Source of the DNA: CBDBJL01 sp965206365
GTDB lineage: Bacteria; Pseudomonadota; Alphaproteobacteria; JABAAW01; JAHZMA01
Direction of reading: 5' to 3'
Length of the DNA: 51,132 nt
Assembly (NCBI GenBank): GCA_965206365.1
Contig: CBDBJL010000010.1
Location: 1-51,132 of the forward strand
Part shown: positions 16,924 through 26,299 of the stretch, piece by piece
Layout of the letters: every line of letters begins with the position of its first letter
Numbering within the stretch: position 1 is the first letter of the stretch
The notes under the pieces: model-generated
The model's input: the letters and a program-made list of their open reading frames with translations, nothing else
Told to the model about the DNA's origin: nothing
Database searches by the model: none
Made by a program: the position numbers and the translations under genes

Positions 16924-19521
16924 TTAGTCTGCCCGATTCATCTCTAGTCCAATTTTCCCTCTGTGCTGATCATCACAATAATCAATTTTGATCCAATCCC
17001 CCTCGCTGAAATCAGTGGCAAGAATTTTCTGCGCGAGGATATTTTGCACTTCATTTTGCAGCAAACGCCGTAGCGGGCGCGCACCATATTCTGGATTATA
17101 GCCCTTATCCGCCAGATAATTAAGTGCATCATCACTAAATTCCAAATGTAATTGTTTTTCTTCGAGTAAAATTTGCAAATCCTGCAATTGTACTTGCAAA
17201 ATCGCTTTCATATCGTTGCGCCCTAGGGAATTGAACAAAATAATATCATCCAAACGATTCAAAAATTCCGGGCGAAATGTCGCCTTCACCTCGCCCATAA
17301 CCGTATCACGAAAATTGTTGGGATCTTCGCCCTCAGCCAACCCCGTTAAATAGGTGCTACCCAAATTAGATGTTAGCACAATCAGACTATGGCAAAAATC
17401 TACTCTTTTACCCTGACTGTCTGTAAGCCTGCCATCTTCTAACACTTGCAGTAAAATATTGAAAATATCACGATGGGCTTTTTCAACCTCATCAAATAAA
17501 ATCACCTGATAAGGTCGTCTGCGCACCGCCTCGGTTAACACCCCGCCTTGATCATAACCCACATAGCCCGGTGGTGCCCCAATTAAGCGCGATACTGCAT
17601 GTTTTTCCATATATTCACTCATATCAATCCGCAACAAAGCCGATGGATCTGCAAATAAAAATTGTGCCAATTGTTTGCAAATTTCGGTTTTACCAACCCC
17701 TGTAGGGCCTAGAAACAAAAAGCTGCCCTGCGGACGTTTTGCGCTTTGTAATCCGGCACGTGAACGGCGTACTGCGTTGGCAATCGCATTTAGGGCTTCG
17801 GGTTGCCCGATCACCGTTTTGCCCAAAACTTGCTCCATTCTTAGCAATTTATCACTTTCCCCTTCTAACATTTTGGCAACAGGGATGCCAGTAGCCCGCG
17901 CCACAATATTGGCAATATCTTCGCGATTAATTGCTTCGCGTAGCATCGATGCGGTATCGCTTGGTTTGCCTGCCATTTTTAAGGCTTGCTCTAATTTTGG
18001 AATTGTGCCATAGGTTAGCTTGCCGGCTTGTGCCAAATCACCATTGCGTTGCGAAATATCAAGCTGATGGCGCGCTTGCTCTAATTGTTCGGCAAGCTGA
18101 TGGCTAGCTTGCAGTTTCGCTTTTTCGGCTTGCCATGCCAAGGCGAAATCAGCGGATTGTTTTTCTAGCCCGTGCAGTTCAGTTTGTAATTTTTGTACCC
18201 GCTTCAAGGTGGCTTCAGTGTTTTCGGTTTTTAAGGCTTCTAGTTCAATTTTAATTTGAATGATTTTCCGATCCAACTCATCAATTTTTTCTGGCTTGCT
18301 ATTGATTTCCATCCGCAACCGACTTGCCGCTTCATCGATTAAATCAATCGCTTTATCCGGTAAAAATCGTTCGTTAATATAACGATCCGATAATTTTGCC
18401 GCGGCAATAATTGCATCATCTGAAATCCGAATTCCATGATAGAGTTCGTATTTCTCTTTCAAACCCCGCAAAATCGAAATCGTATCCTCAACGCTAGATT
18501 CAGCAATAAAAACCGTTTGAAATCGACGCGCCAAAGCTGCATCTTTTTCGATATATTGCCGATATTCATTTAAGGTTGTCGCACCAATACAGTGCAAATC
18601 ACCCCGCGCCAAAGCCGGTTTTAACAAATTGCTGGCATCCATAGCCCCCTCACTTTTGCCAGCCCCAATTAAAATATGCAACTCATCGATAAATAAAATA
18701 ATCTTACTGCCTTGCTCAGAAATCTCTGCTAATACTGCCTTAAGTCTCTCTTCAAATTCACCGCGATATTTAGCCCCGGCAATCAAAGCCCCAAGATCTA
18801 AAGCCATTAATCGAGTCTCACGCAAATTATCGGGAACATCGCCACTGGCAATGCGTTGGGCAATGCCTTCGGCAATCGCCGTTTTGCCAACGCCAGGCTC
18901 ACCAATGAATACAGGATTATTTTTTGTGCGCCGCGACAAAACTTGCATCGCCCGACGAACTTCTTCATCGCGGCCAATCACGGGGTCTAACTTACCCGCC
19001 AAAGCTTTGGCAGTGAAATCTTCGGCATAACGATTTAAAGCATCAAAGCTTGCCTCAGCCGAAGCGGAATCTGCCTTACGCCCTTTGCGCAAAGTGGCAA
19101 TTGCATGGTGTAATATTTTTTCGTTAACACCCAAATTTTGCAAAAACTCAGATGCACGCCCTTTTGCAACGAGCAAAGCTTGCAATAAACGCTCGATGGT
19201 AACGAAATGATCCCCTGTGGATTTTGTTAATTTTTCTGCAATGGCAAATATTTTCAGCAGGCCCGAGGCAGGTTGCAAATTATCGGCACCTGTTCCGGTA
19301 ACTTTTGGAAATTTTGCGATTTCCTGCGTAATATCAGCCACCAAAGGGTGAGCATCTAGGTTCATAAGATTGAATAATTGGGTGATAATGCCTTGTTGTT
19401 CTTGCAATAAAGCTAACAACAGATGCAAATCTTCAAGCCGCTGATTATCGGCAAGTATCGCGATATTTTGTGCTTCAGTCAAAATTTGTAACGATTTTTG
19501 TGTATAAATCTCGGAATTCAT
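16924..19521 (-). CDS. clpB: ATP-dependent chaperone ClpB
   Basis: ClpB disaggregates proteins together with DnaK. The 865-residue protein has a Clp_N domain, AAA1 with GEPGVGKT (near residue 205), a coiled-coil middle domain (about 400-520, absent from ClpA), AAA2 with GPTGVGKT (near 608) and the C-terminal small domain. The length is normal. AAGGAGT on the minus strand is best spaced for ATG 19521; the codon before it is a GTG that could also be read as a start. A sigma-32-type promoter lies at 19573-19600, so heat-shock control is likely. Confidence 0.95.
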   Translation of the reverse strand: MNSEIYTQKSLQILTEAQNIAILADNQRLEDLHLLLALLQEQQGIITQLFNLMNLDAHPLVADITQEIAKFPKVTGTGADNLQPASGLLKIFAIAEKLTKSTGDHFVTIERLLQALLVAKGRASEFLQNLGVNEKILHHAIATLRKGRKADSASAEASFDALNRYAEDFTAKALAGKLDPVIGRDEEVRRAMQVLSRRTKNNPVFIGEPGVGKTAIAEGIAQRIASGDVPDNLRETRLMALDLGALIAGAKYRGEFEERLKAVLAEISEQGSKIILFIDELHILIGAGKSEGAMDASNLLKPALARGDLHCIGATTLNEYRQYIEKDAALARRFQTVFIAESSVEDTISILRGLKEKYELYHGIRISDDAIIAAAKLSDRYINERFLPDKAIDLIDEAASRLRMEINSKPEKIDELDRKIIQIKIELEALKTENTEATLKRVQKLQTELHGLEKQSADFALAWQAEKAKLQASHQLAEQLEQARHQLDISQRNGDLAQAGKLTYGTIPKLEQALKMAGKPSDTASMLREAINREDIANIVARATGIPVAKMLEGESDKLLRMEQVLGKTVIGQPEALNAIANAVRRSRAGLQSAKRPQGSFLFLGPTGVGKTEICKQLAQFLFADPSALLRIDMSEYMEKHAVSRLIGAPPGYVGYDQGGVLTEAVRRRPYQVILFDEVEKAHRDIFNILLQVLEDGRLTDSQGKRVDFCHSLIVLTSNLGSTYLTGLAEGEDPNNFRDTVMGEVKATFRPEFLNRLDDIILFNSLGRNDMKAILQVQLQDLQILLEEKQLHLEFSDDALNYLADKGYNPEYGARPLRRLLQNEVQNILAQKILATDFSEGDWIKIDYCDDQHRGKIGLEMNRAD

Positions 19522-19572
19522 CACGGTTACTCCTTGTTGTTGGAATTATTTTATTTTCAGATCTTAAGATTA

Positions 19573-19600
19573 ATATGGGGGTATTTTGATATTTTACAAG
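19573..19600 (-). promoter_or_regulatory. Sigma-32 (RpoH) heat-shock promoter of clpB
   Basis: Read on the minus strand: CTTGTAA (19600-19594), a 13-bp spacer, then CCCCATAT (19580-19573). This matches the CTTGAAA-N13-15-CCCCATnT heat-shock consensus at nearly every position, about 50 bp before the clpB start. Confidence 0.7.
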
Positions 19601-19685
19601 GATATGGCAGTTTGCCAAAATGAACCTATTGACATTATTTGTAGAGAAGTTATTGAATAATATTCATGAATAAGGAAACCATAAA

Positions 19686-20489
19686 ATGACATTGCCTAAA
19701 GTCTCTGTATTATCAAACTATTATAATGGCATGAAATATATTGAAAAAGCCATTTTAAGTTTTGCCACGCAAACTTATGAAAATACTGAACTTATTATCA
19801 CCAATGATGCTTCATCCAATCAACAAGATGTTGATTTTCTGGTCTCACTACACGAAAAATATGATTTTAAATTATACCATAACTCATATAATCTGGGCTC
19901 GGCACGCGCAATTCTAAATTCTTTTCACCATTGTAGCGGAGATTATATTGCATTTCTACCCCAAGATGATTATTTTTATTCGGATAAAATTAGCAAAACT
20001 ATGGATTTTATGTTGCATAATCCTGATTATGTTGCAGTATACCATGGCGTAGAAGTTTACAATCACACAACAAATTCTTCTGAAGCCATAGATTGGGGTC
20101 TCATAAATCGATTGCGAGCCCAAAAAAAGCTAATTCCTTATCTGTACATGTCTAACGTTGGCCCCTTACTCTTGCAAACTTTGCTGGTGAAAAAAGAGGT
20201 TGTGAAAAAGGATATTGTGCCCTTATGGAGTAAATTACTCGCTGATGATTGGCCGGTGAATATTAAATTATTTGAAAATTATACCGATAAAATTGGCTTT
20301 ATTGAAGAGGTTTTGGCAGGGTATCGAAGGCATGATACCAATTTATCTCACCAACCCTACGCACAACTTGCCTTAGAAATTGATGTTATTGCCAAAATGA
20401 CCCCAAATGCACTGAAAGAAAAGGCTTTTATGGGTAGATTATATGTTTTTAGGGAAGCGATAAAAAAAATAAATTCTAATCCTTCCTAA
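19686..20489 (+). CDS. Glycosyltransferase family 2
   Basis: The 267-residue protein has the GT-A nucleotide-sugar fold: PKVSVLSNYYNGMKYIEKAI at the N-terminus, ITNDASS, and a metal-binding PQDDYF (near residue 97). It should add a sugar to a cell-surface glycan; donor and acceptor are not predictable. AAGGAA at 19672 precedes the ATG. A TTGACA at 19629-19634 may be part of its promoter, but no good -10 pairs with it. It diverges from clpB. The heptose gene hldE downstream hints at lipopolysaccharide synthesis in general. Confidence 0.85.
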   Translation: MTLPKVSVLSNYYNGMKYIEKAILSFATQTYENTELIITNDASSNQQDVDFLVSLHEKYDFKLYHNSYNLGSARAILNSFHHCSGDYIAFLPQDDYFYSDKISKTMDFMLHNPDYVAVYHGVEVYNHTTNSSEAIDWGLINRLRAQKKLIPYLYMSNVGPLLLQTLLVKKEVVKKDIVPLWSKLLADDWPVNIKLFENYTDKIGFIEEVLAGYRRHDTNLSHQPYAQLALEIDVIAKMTPNALKEKAFMGRLYVFREAIKKINSNPS

Positions 20490-20552
20490 AGAAGCATCAT
20501 CACTGAACAAAGCCATGAATAAAAAATTGCAACCATTGATAAAAATACTGTT

Positions 20553-21104
20553 TTATTCTTGAACTTCAATTCCACTAGGCAAAAAGTTACGATATTTCTT
20601 AAGAGCTGTTAAAATTTCTTCTTGCCCAATTTCATAGAAAATATCCTGCTCATTTTCAGATGTTTTTTTGGCTCCAAAACGCTCATGAAATCTGCAAACT
20701 CTAACATTCCCCCGCCTTACATCAAAATAGGCTTTTTGAAAGCCTAGAAACAAAGCATATTGATAAACAATAAGTGCAGATTCTATGCCGGAAAAAACAG
20801 GAGAGCCTGGCTTAAGAAGCCATGACCCCCAAGAAAAAGCTTCACCTTGCGAACCATAAAGCCGAACCATTCCTAGCGGTGAATCATTTTTATCATAAAT
20901 TATAAAATAAGCCTGGTTCTGATCTGTTAAATATTTCGCAATCCAAGCCTCTTGTTTTGCTAAACTATTCTCTACATAGTTAAGATATTTTGCTATTTTT
21001 ACATTGGTTCTCAATTTTAAAATAAATGATGCATCTTGCTTGGCAACGGCTACAAAGACCAACCTATGCCCTAAAATTTTTTTTGGTTTTCGAATTTCAA
21101 TCAT
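20553..21104 (-). CDS. GNAT-family N-acetyltransferase (RimJ-like)
   Basis: The 183-residue protein resembles the Acetyltransf_3 (RimJ/RimL-type) branch: an N-terminal LRTNVKIAKYLNYV segment, AYFIIYDKNDSPLGMVRLYG, and the later IVYQYALFLGFQKAYFDVRRGNVRVCRFHERFGA acetyl-CoA and substrate region. The acceptor is unknown; some relatives act on UDP-linked sugars, others on protein N-termini. It is on the same strand as tRNA-Asp and hldE. Confidence 0.75.
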   Translation of the reverse strand: MIEIRKPKKILGHRLVFVAVAKQDASFILKLRTNVKIAKYLNYVENSLAKQEAWIAKYLTDQNQAYFIIYDKNDSPLGMVRLYGSQGEAFSWGSWLLKPGSPVFSGIESALIVYQYALFLGFQKAYFDVRRGNVRVCRFHERFGAKKTSENEQDIFYEIGQEEILTALKKYRNFLPSGIEVQE

Positions 21105-21164
21105 TTTAAAAATATAATAAATATTTCATTAATTTTGCAATATTACAGAATTTTTACCAAGAAA

Positions 21165-21241
21165 TGGCGGGAGTGACGGGACTTGAACCCGCGGCCTCTG
21201 GCGTGACAGGCCAGCGCTCTAACCGACTGAGCTACACCCCC
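21165..21241 (-). tRNA. tRNA-Asp (GTC)
   Basis: The minus strand folds into a full cloverleaf: 5' GGGGGTG pairs with CACTCCC (one G-U), the D arm is GCTC/GAGC, and the anticodon arm CTGGC-CTGTCAC-GCCAG carries GTC. The T arm is CGGGTTCAAGTCCCG. The 3' CCA is encoded (21167-21165). The length is 77 nt with CCA. Confidence 0.97.
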
Positions 21242-21305
21242 AAAAACATCTTGATGAGAATAAAGCTTTAACTTTTCTATAGGAATCTGTCAAGCCAGAA
21301 GATGA

Positions 21306-22820
21306 TTAATTCTGCATTCTTGCAATTAATTTTGTTGTAGAAATATCGGGCACCAACGAAATGCGTTTCACGATTCCACCATAAGATTCAACAAAATCAG
21401 CACCAACAATATCTGCAAACGCGTAATCTTCACCCTTAAATAAAAAATCAGGTTTAAGAGTTTCAATTAATTCTAGCGGGGTATCCTGAACAAAAACAAT
21501 TACCGCATCGCAAGCTGTAAGCCCTGCCAATACCACAGCCCGCGAGGCTTCTTGATTAATCGGACGTCCCTTCCCTTTTAGGCGCGTAATCGAGGCATCA
21601 CTATTGATCCCCAAAATCAATCGATCACAACATAAAGCGGCCTGACTAAGACTATGCACATGCCCATGATGCAAAATATCAAAACAACCATTCGTGAAAC
21701 CAATCTTTAAGCCTTGCCCATGCCAAAGCTCGCATTGTTGTTGCAAAGTCTCTAGAGACATGATTTTTTCGGTACCTATGCGCAATCGATTTCGCGCCAC
21801 AAGACGGGTGATCTCGTAGGGCGCAACCATTGCCGTCCCTTTCTTGCTCACAGAAACTGCGGCTGCCAAATTCGCAAAATTCATGGCTTGTTCAATAATT
21901 TTATCCAACTTACTCGCATTATTTACTGCCAGAGAAACTACCGGGGAAACTACCGGGGCAGCTGCCAAGGCAACTGTTAGTGCCGCAATCACAGTATCTC
22001 CAGCACCGGCAACATCAAAAACACTTCTTACATGTGCATCAATATGCACAGCTTGTTCTGCACTAACATAGCTCATACCCTGCTCAGAGCGAGTAATTAA
22101 CAAGGCTTGCACCCCAAATTTTGCAATCACATAACGTGCCGCTTGCGTAATTTCAAGATCACTGGTTACTGGCATCATTGCTGCTGCTGCGAGTTCATTA
22201 CGATTCGGAGTAATTAAATCTGCACCTCGAAATAGACTAAAATCTTGCTTTTTTGGATCAACAACCAAACCAACATTTTGTTGTTTAATCAATGCAATTA
22301 ATTTCGGCAACGAGGTTTCATTAAGCACCCCTTTGGCATAATCTGATAAAATTACATAATCAGCTTGTGGCAATGTTTGAGCCGTTTTTGCCAATAATTC
22401 AGCCTCTAATATTGGCGTTAATGGTTTTGTGCTTTCATCATCACTTCGCAACAAATGTTGCCCTTGTGCGATATGTCTGGTTTTCAATGTTGTTGGCCGA
22501 CTAACATCACGTAAAAATTCGTAAGTGAGCGTACCATGATTCTCGATATTTTTTGCTAACAAATCTTGCAAATCTTTCCCGCGCAAATCCTCACCCGTTA
22601 CACTTAACAAATGGGCCCGCGCCCCAAGTGATGTAATATTGCGCGCTACATTGGCGGCACCGCCTGCATGCAAAGAAGATTGTGCTTTGCGCATCACCAA
22701 AACGGGTGCTTCTGGAGAAATTCGATTCACCTGCCCTTCAATATAATGATCCAACATCGCATCACCAATAATCAGAATATGTTTGGTTTTGATCCGCGCA
22801 ATAATATCGGCAAGATTCAC
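21306..22820 (-). CDS. hldE: Bifunctional heptose-7-phosphate kinase / heptose-1-phosphate adenylyltransferase (HldE)
   Basis: HldE makes ADP-heptose for the lipopolysaccharide inner core. The 504-residue protein has an N-terminal PfkB-type kinase (GGAANVARNI and the catalytic DVAGAGDTV near residue 270). Its C-terminal nucleotidyltransferase starts at GFTNGCFDILHHGHV (near 365). A short hydrophobic insert (APVVSPVVSLAV) after the kinase active site comes from two 12-bp tandem repeats (21934-21957). The start overlaps the stop of the Lon-domain gene by 4 bp, indicating translational coupling. The genes trx-TPR, Lon-domain and hldE form one unit. Confidence 0.95.
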   Translation of the reverse strand: MNLADIIARIKTKHILIIGDAMLDHYIEGQVNRISPEAPVLVMRKAQSSLHAGGAANVARNITSLGARAHLLSVTGEDLRGKDLQDLLAKNIENHGTLTYEFLRDVSRPTTLKTRHIAQGQHLLRSDDESTKPLTPILEAELLAKTAQTLPQADYVILSDYAKGVLNETSLPKLIALIKQQNVGLVVDPKKQDFSLFRGADLITPNRNELAAAAMMPVTSDLEITQAARYVIAKFGVQALLITRSEQGMSYVSAEQAVHIDAHVRSVFDVAGAGDTVIAALTVALAAAPVVSPVVSLAVNNASKLDKIIEQAMNFANLAAAVSVSKKGTAMVAPYEITRLVARNRLRIGTEKIMSLETLQQQCELWHGQGLKIGFTNGCFDILHHGHVHSLSQAALCCDRLILGINSDASITRLKGKGRPINQEASRAVVLAGLTACDAVIVFVQDTPLELIETLKPDFLFKGEDYAFADIVGADFVESYGGIVKRISLVPDISTTKLIARMQN

Positions 22821-23506
22821 TGCAATACCATTTGTGGCGAAGGTTGCGAATACATACTTAACGCATTCATCAAAAATTCGGCTCTTTGTGATAGATTAGA
22901 GGCTTCTAATAACCCTTGTTTCTCAGCAACAGAAAAAGGACACACCATTGCCAATGCCGTTATCAAAACTTCATCATGGAGATTTTTAAAAAGCTCTAAA
23001 TCCACTGAAATTTGACGGTGTTGAAAATAATTTTTTACAACATGGAATAATTCTTCGCGTCGTTCATCATGAATATGCACCAAATCAGCATCACCATGAT
23101 ACGATGAAAAATCTAGCTTGAAATTCCGATAGGGCGTATTTAAGCTTACTTCTGTTTGCAAATGACAACGATACAGCCCCTTTAACTCTACTTTATAATG
23201 GCAATCCAATGTTTCACGAAAACTAACAATTCTGCCGGCACAGGCTACTGGGTATAAAGCAGGCAAAATTTCGGAATCTGCATCTGCTCTATTTCGCAAA
23301 GAATGACTCCGATTTGCTTGATGTATTGGTTGAACTACCACAAACATTCGATGTTTGAAACTCATAACCGCATCGATCAATGCAATATAACGAGGTTCGA
23401 ACATTCGCAAAGTAATATGCCCTTTCGGCAAAAGCAATGCATCTTCGAGTGGAAAAACGGGTAGAATTTTTGGCAATTCTAAAAATTTAGGGTCAAAACC
23501 AGTCAT
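22817..23506 (-). CDS. LON peptidase substrate-binding (N-domain) protein
   Basis: The 229-residue protein is a stand-alone Lon N-terminal (LAN) domain, with PVFPLEDALLLPKGHITLRMFEPRY near the start as in Lon; there is no ATPase or protease domain. Its job is unknown; a substrate or partner-binding role is usually assumed. It lies between the thioredoxin-TPR gene (25 bp upstream) and hldE (4-bp overlap). The pairing of a LAN-domain protein with a thioredoxin-TPR co-chaperone is common in alphaproteobacteria. Confidence 0.88.
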   Translation of the reverse strand: MTGFDPKFLELPKILPVFPLEDALLLPKGHITLRMFEPRYIALIDAVMSFKHRMFVVVQPIHQANRSHSLRNRADADSEILPALYPVACAGRIVSFRETLDCHYKVELKGLYRCHLQTEVSLNTPYRNFKLDFSSYHGDADLVHIHDERREELFHVVKNYFQHRQISVDLELFKNLHDEVLITALAMVCPFSVAEKQGLLEASNLSQRAEFLMNALSMYSQPSPQMVLQ

Positions 23507-23531
23507 AATTTACCATCTTATCTCTTTTAAT

Positions 23532-24443
23532 TTATGAAAACAACAAGGCTGAAAGCCGTTTACGCCAAATAGCAATGCGCGGGTCATCTTGTTGCAATGC
23601 TGCCATCATGGATATTAAATATTTACGCGCGCTTTCTTCTAGTAATTTGCGTGATTGTTGAATTAAAGCGCATAAAATTTCTGCCGCTTCGTGCATTTTC
23701 CCCACACCACACAAAGCTGTAGCATAATCATATTGGGCTTGATAATGCTTTAGATCTAAGCCTTCCTGCCATTGAGGCACAGTTTTGGGTAAATCAGGAG
23801 CATCCGCAATCAAAGCAAGCCTTTTCTGCAAAGGCTGTAGCAAAGCATCATCACTTCCATGCATTTGCATAATCGATTGTGCAGTTTTAACATCGCCACA
23901 ATCTAAACAAAGTTGTCCCATCATGCTAATAATCTCATTATTCTTAGGCATGGCAACCAAAATATCAGCAAGAATATCTTGCCATTGCTTCATTAAAGGT
24001 AAATCCCATCGATTCTCGGCACGCATTTGCGCAAGTTCGGTATTAATTTGCTGAAGCGCGGCAGCATGATCGGCTGAAAACTCAGAATCAGCTTCTCCAC
24101 CTGCATGGGCAACGAGCTTATTAATAAAGGTTTGCAGCTCACTTTCAGGTAGCGCACCCATAAAACCATCCACGGCTTGCCCTTGAAAGAATGCAAATAC
24201 CGCAGGAATTGAACGCACTTGTAATTGGCTGGCAATGGCAGGGTTACGATCCATATTAATTTTTACCAACCGTACAGCACCCGACATTGCCGTTACCAAT
24301 TTTTCTAATATGGGGGTTAATTGCTTGCACGGACCACACCATGGTGCCCAAAAATCTACCAATATTGGGCATTTCATACTTGGTTCAATCACATCTTTAA
24401 CGAAACCTTGATCAGAACCCTCTATAATCACATCTTGTATCAT
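23532..24443 (-). CDS. cnoX: Thioredoxin-TPR co-chaperone (CnoX/YbbN-like)
   Basis: The 303-residue protein has an N-terminal thioredoxin fold with a complete C36-GP-C39 motif (FWAPWCGPCK), followed by a helical TPR-like C-terminal domain (about residues 125-303). E. coli CnoX has lost one Cys and acts as a chlorine-induced holdase; this one keeps both, so redox activity is possible. It is the first gene of the unit with the Lon-domain gene and hldE. No clear ribosome-binding site stands out. Confidence 0.8.
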   Translation of the reverse strand: MIQDVIIEGSDQGFVKDVIEPSMKCPILVDFWAPWCGPCKQLTPILEKLVTAMSGAVRLVKINMDRNPAIASQLQVRSIPAVFAFFQGQAVDGFMGALPESELQTFINKLVAHAGGEADSEFSADHAAALQQINTELAQMRAENRWDLPLMKQWQDILADILVAMPKNNEIISMMGQLCLDCGDVKTAQSIMQMHGSDDALLQPLQKRLALIADAPDLPKTVPQWQEGLDLKHYQAQYDYATALCGVGKMHEAAEILCALIQQSRKLLEESARKYLISMMAALQQDDPRIAIWRKRLSALLFS

Positions 24444-24755
24444 GCTTTATCATTGCCTATCTCCTCAAAGCTTGCAAGAGCTTAACTTGAATATATTGGG
24501 GAAAATTCACAATATTCAACATTTTAAGGGTATATTCTATTGTAACTCTTGCAATGATGATCTTTGCGAGCAATATTTTATTTTCATTTGTATCATTTTT
24601 TCTTTTTTTTTTGTTTTTTTTGTTATACTAAATAATATAGGTGGGGTGTTTTTGGAAGTATGTTAGTGATTTGTTGCTGGCATTTGCTTCTCCCTTTTAA
24701 AGGCGAGTAATGTTGTGAAATTTATATGATTTAATTGTCATGAAGGAGTGGTTTG
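24444..24755. other. Divergent intergenic region
   Basis: 312 bp between the minus-strand thioredoxin gene and the + strand amidohydrolase. It holds a T-rich stretch (about 24587-24622) followed by a possible -10, TATACT (24624-24629), with no good -35. AAGGAG at 24743-24748 belongs to the amidohydrolase. The small frames in it have no support. Confidence 0.4.
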
Positions 24756-25838
24756 ATGGTTGTTGTTGATTGCGATGTTCATAATTATTGGCCGGATGCT
24801 GATGTATTGCTACCTTATTTACAGCCAATATGGCGAGATCGTTATTTGCGTGGTGAGAAACCGGGCAATGCGGGTGGCTTTCCCCATGCACACCGCCCTT
24901 ATTTTCATCCTGAGGGTTTTAAGCGTACCGATATTAATCCAACAAATTTAGCGGAATGGATTCAAGTTACCTCTAAACATTGCGATGATTATCAAATTGA
25001 TTATGCAATTTTAACAGGTGATGAAGCTCTGGAGGCTTCTACCCTATCGGATTTCTATTACGCAGCGGGTTTGGTAAGTGCCTATAATGATTATATGATC
25101 GAACATTGGTTGGATGCCGATCCTAGATTTCGAGGTTCATTAATGATTACGACTAATGAACCAACGCTTGCGGCCCAGGAGATCAGACGGTTGGGTGCAA
25201 ATCCCAAAATTGTTCAAGTTTTGGCAAGCCATGGTTCACAATGGCCATTAGGGCATCCTTTTTATCATCCAATCTATGAAGCTTGCGCCGAAATGGGTTT
25301 GCCCTTTGCAATTCATTTGGGTGGCAATGGCGGGGTTAATAGCCATATGATTGCGCACGGGCCTGTAACATTTTTTTGGGAAGCCCATAGTTTGTTAGCC
25401 CAAGTTGCCTTAACGCAAACCGCAAGCATGATTGCCCATGGCGTATTTGAAAAGCATCCTGATTTGAAATTTGTGGTTATTGAATGTGGCGTGTCCTTAT
25501 TTGCTCCAATTTTATGGCGCTTAGATAGCGAATATAAAGCTTTAAGGAAGGAAACTCCGTGGTTGAAAATGCTGCCTTCAGAATATTTTAGGCAAAATGT
25601 TCGCCTCACCTCGCAACCTTTGGAACAACCCCCTAATATCGAGCATTTATGGGCGATATTAGAAGCTTTATATGCCGAAGATACCTTGATGTTTGCCTCG
25701 GATTTTCCGCATTGGGATTTTGATGATTTTGCAAAATTAAATCTTCCCGAAACGCTGAAAGCGAATGTGCGTGGATTAACCGCAATGAAAACTTATTCGC
25801 GTTTAACAATGCCTGAAAAGGCGCTGGCAGCAGAATAA
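24756..25838 (+). CDS. Amidohydrolase family (PF04909-like) metal-dependent hydrolase, copy 1
   Basis: The 360-residue TIM-barrel protein begins with the metal-site strand VVDCDVHNYW, in which the usual first HxH is replaced by DVH. Further on are AIHLGGNGG, KFVVIECGVS and FASDFPHWDFDD, which carry the likely metal and catalytic His/Asp residues. Relatives (ACMSD/isoorotate decarboxylase superfamily) hydrolyse or decarboxylate ring or ring-derived acids. AAGGAG 7 nt before ATG 24756 excludes the TTG one codon upstream. A clear paralogue follows at 26300, with a Rieske gene between. The substrate is unknown. Confidence 0.85.
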   Translation: MVVVDCDVHNYWPDADVLLPYLQPIWRDRYLRGEKPGNAGGFPHAHRPYFHPEGFKRTDINPTNLAEWIQVTSKHCDDYQIDYAILTGDEALEASTLSDFYYAAGLVSAYNDYMIEHWLDADPRFRGSLMITTNEPTLAAQEIRRLGANPKIVQVLASHGSQWPLGHPFYHPIYEACAEMGLPFAIHLGGNGGVNSHMIAHGPVTFFWEAHSLLAQVALTQTASMIAHGVFEKHPDLKFVVIECGVSLFAPILWRLDSEYKALRKETPWLKMLPSEYFRQNVRLTSQPLEQPPNIEHLWAILEALYAEDTLMFASDFPHWDFDDFAKLNLPETLKANVRGLTAMKTYSRLTMPEKALAAE

Positions 25839-25888
25839 TTTGATGAAATATTTGAAAAAACTCTCTTAATTAAGGTGGAAATATCATT

Positions 25889-26254
25889 ATGGCAGAAAAA
25901 CAATTTGCATGTACCATTTCGGATGTATCGCAAACCCAACCTTTCAAAGCTTTTGTGAATAATCGTGATTATGGCATTTATCAAATTAAAGATGAATATT
26001 TTGCTTTGCGCGATAAATGCCCCCATCGCGGGGGGTCAATTTGTAGCGGGCCCGTTACCGGAACGGCTTTGCCTGTGGATATTAATGTCGAGGGTCCAAA
26101 ATTTGTTTATGCACATGAAAATGAACTGATTCGTTGTTCATGGCATGGTTGGGAATTTGAGATTAGAACTGGGCAATGTCTGGCTGATGAAAGGTTAAAG
26201 GCGCGAAAAGTTGAAGTTACCGTAGAAGATGCAAAAATTTATCTACTATTGTAA
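25889..26254 (+). CDS. Rieske [2Fe-2S] ferredoxin-like protein
   Basis: The 121-residue protein has a full Rieske cluster site: C44-x-H46 (DKCPHRGGSI) and C83-x2-H86 (RCSWHGWEF). It has no membrane anchor or oxygenase domain, so it is a soluble electron carrier or a small oxygenase component. It lies between two amidohydrolase paralogues (50 and 45 bp gaps), all on the + strand. No reductase or oxygenase large subunit is in the window. Between the two cysteine-histidine pairs is an insert (VTGTALPVDINVEGPKF) as in dioxygenase-type Rieske domains. Confidence 0.9.
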   Translation: MAEKQFACTISDVSQTQPFKAFVNNRDYGIYQIKDEYFALRDKCPHRGGSICSGPVTGTALPVDINVEGPKFVYAHENELIRCSWHGWEFEIRTGQCLADERLKARKVEVTVEDAKIYLLL

Positions 26255-26299
26255 AAATTTATATTAAATATAGAGTCACAGATTTTAAGGAGAAAGAAA

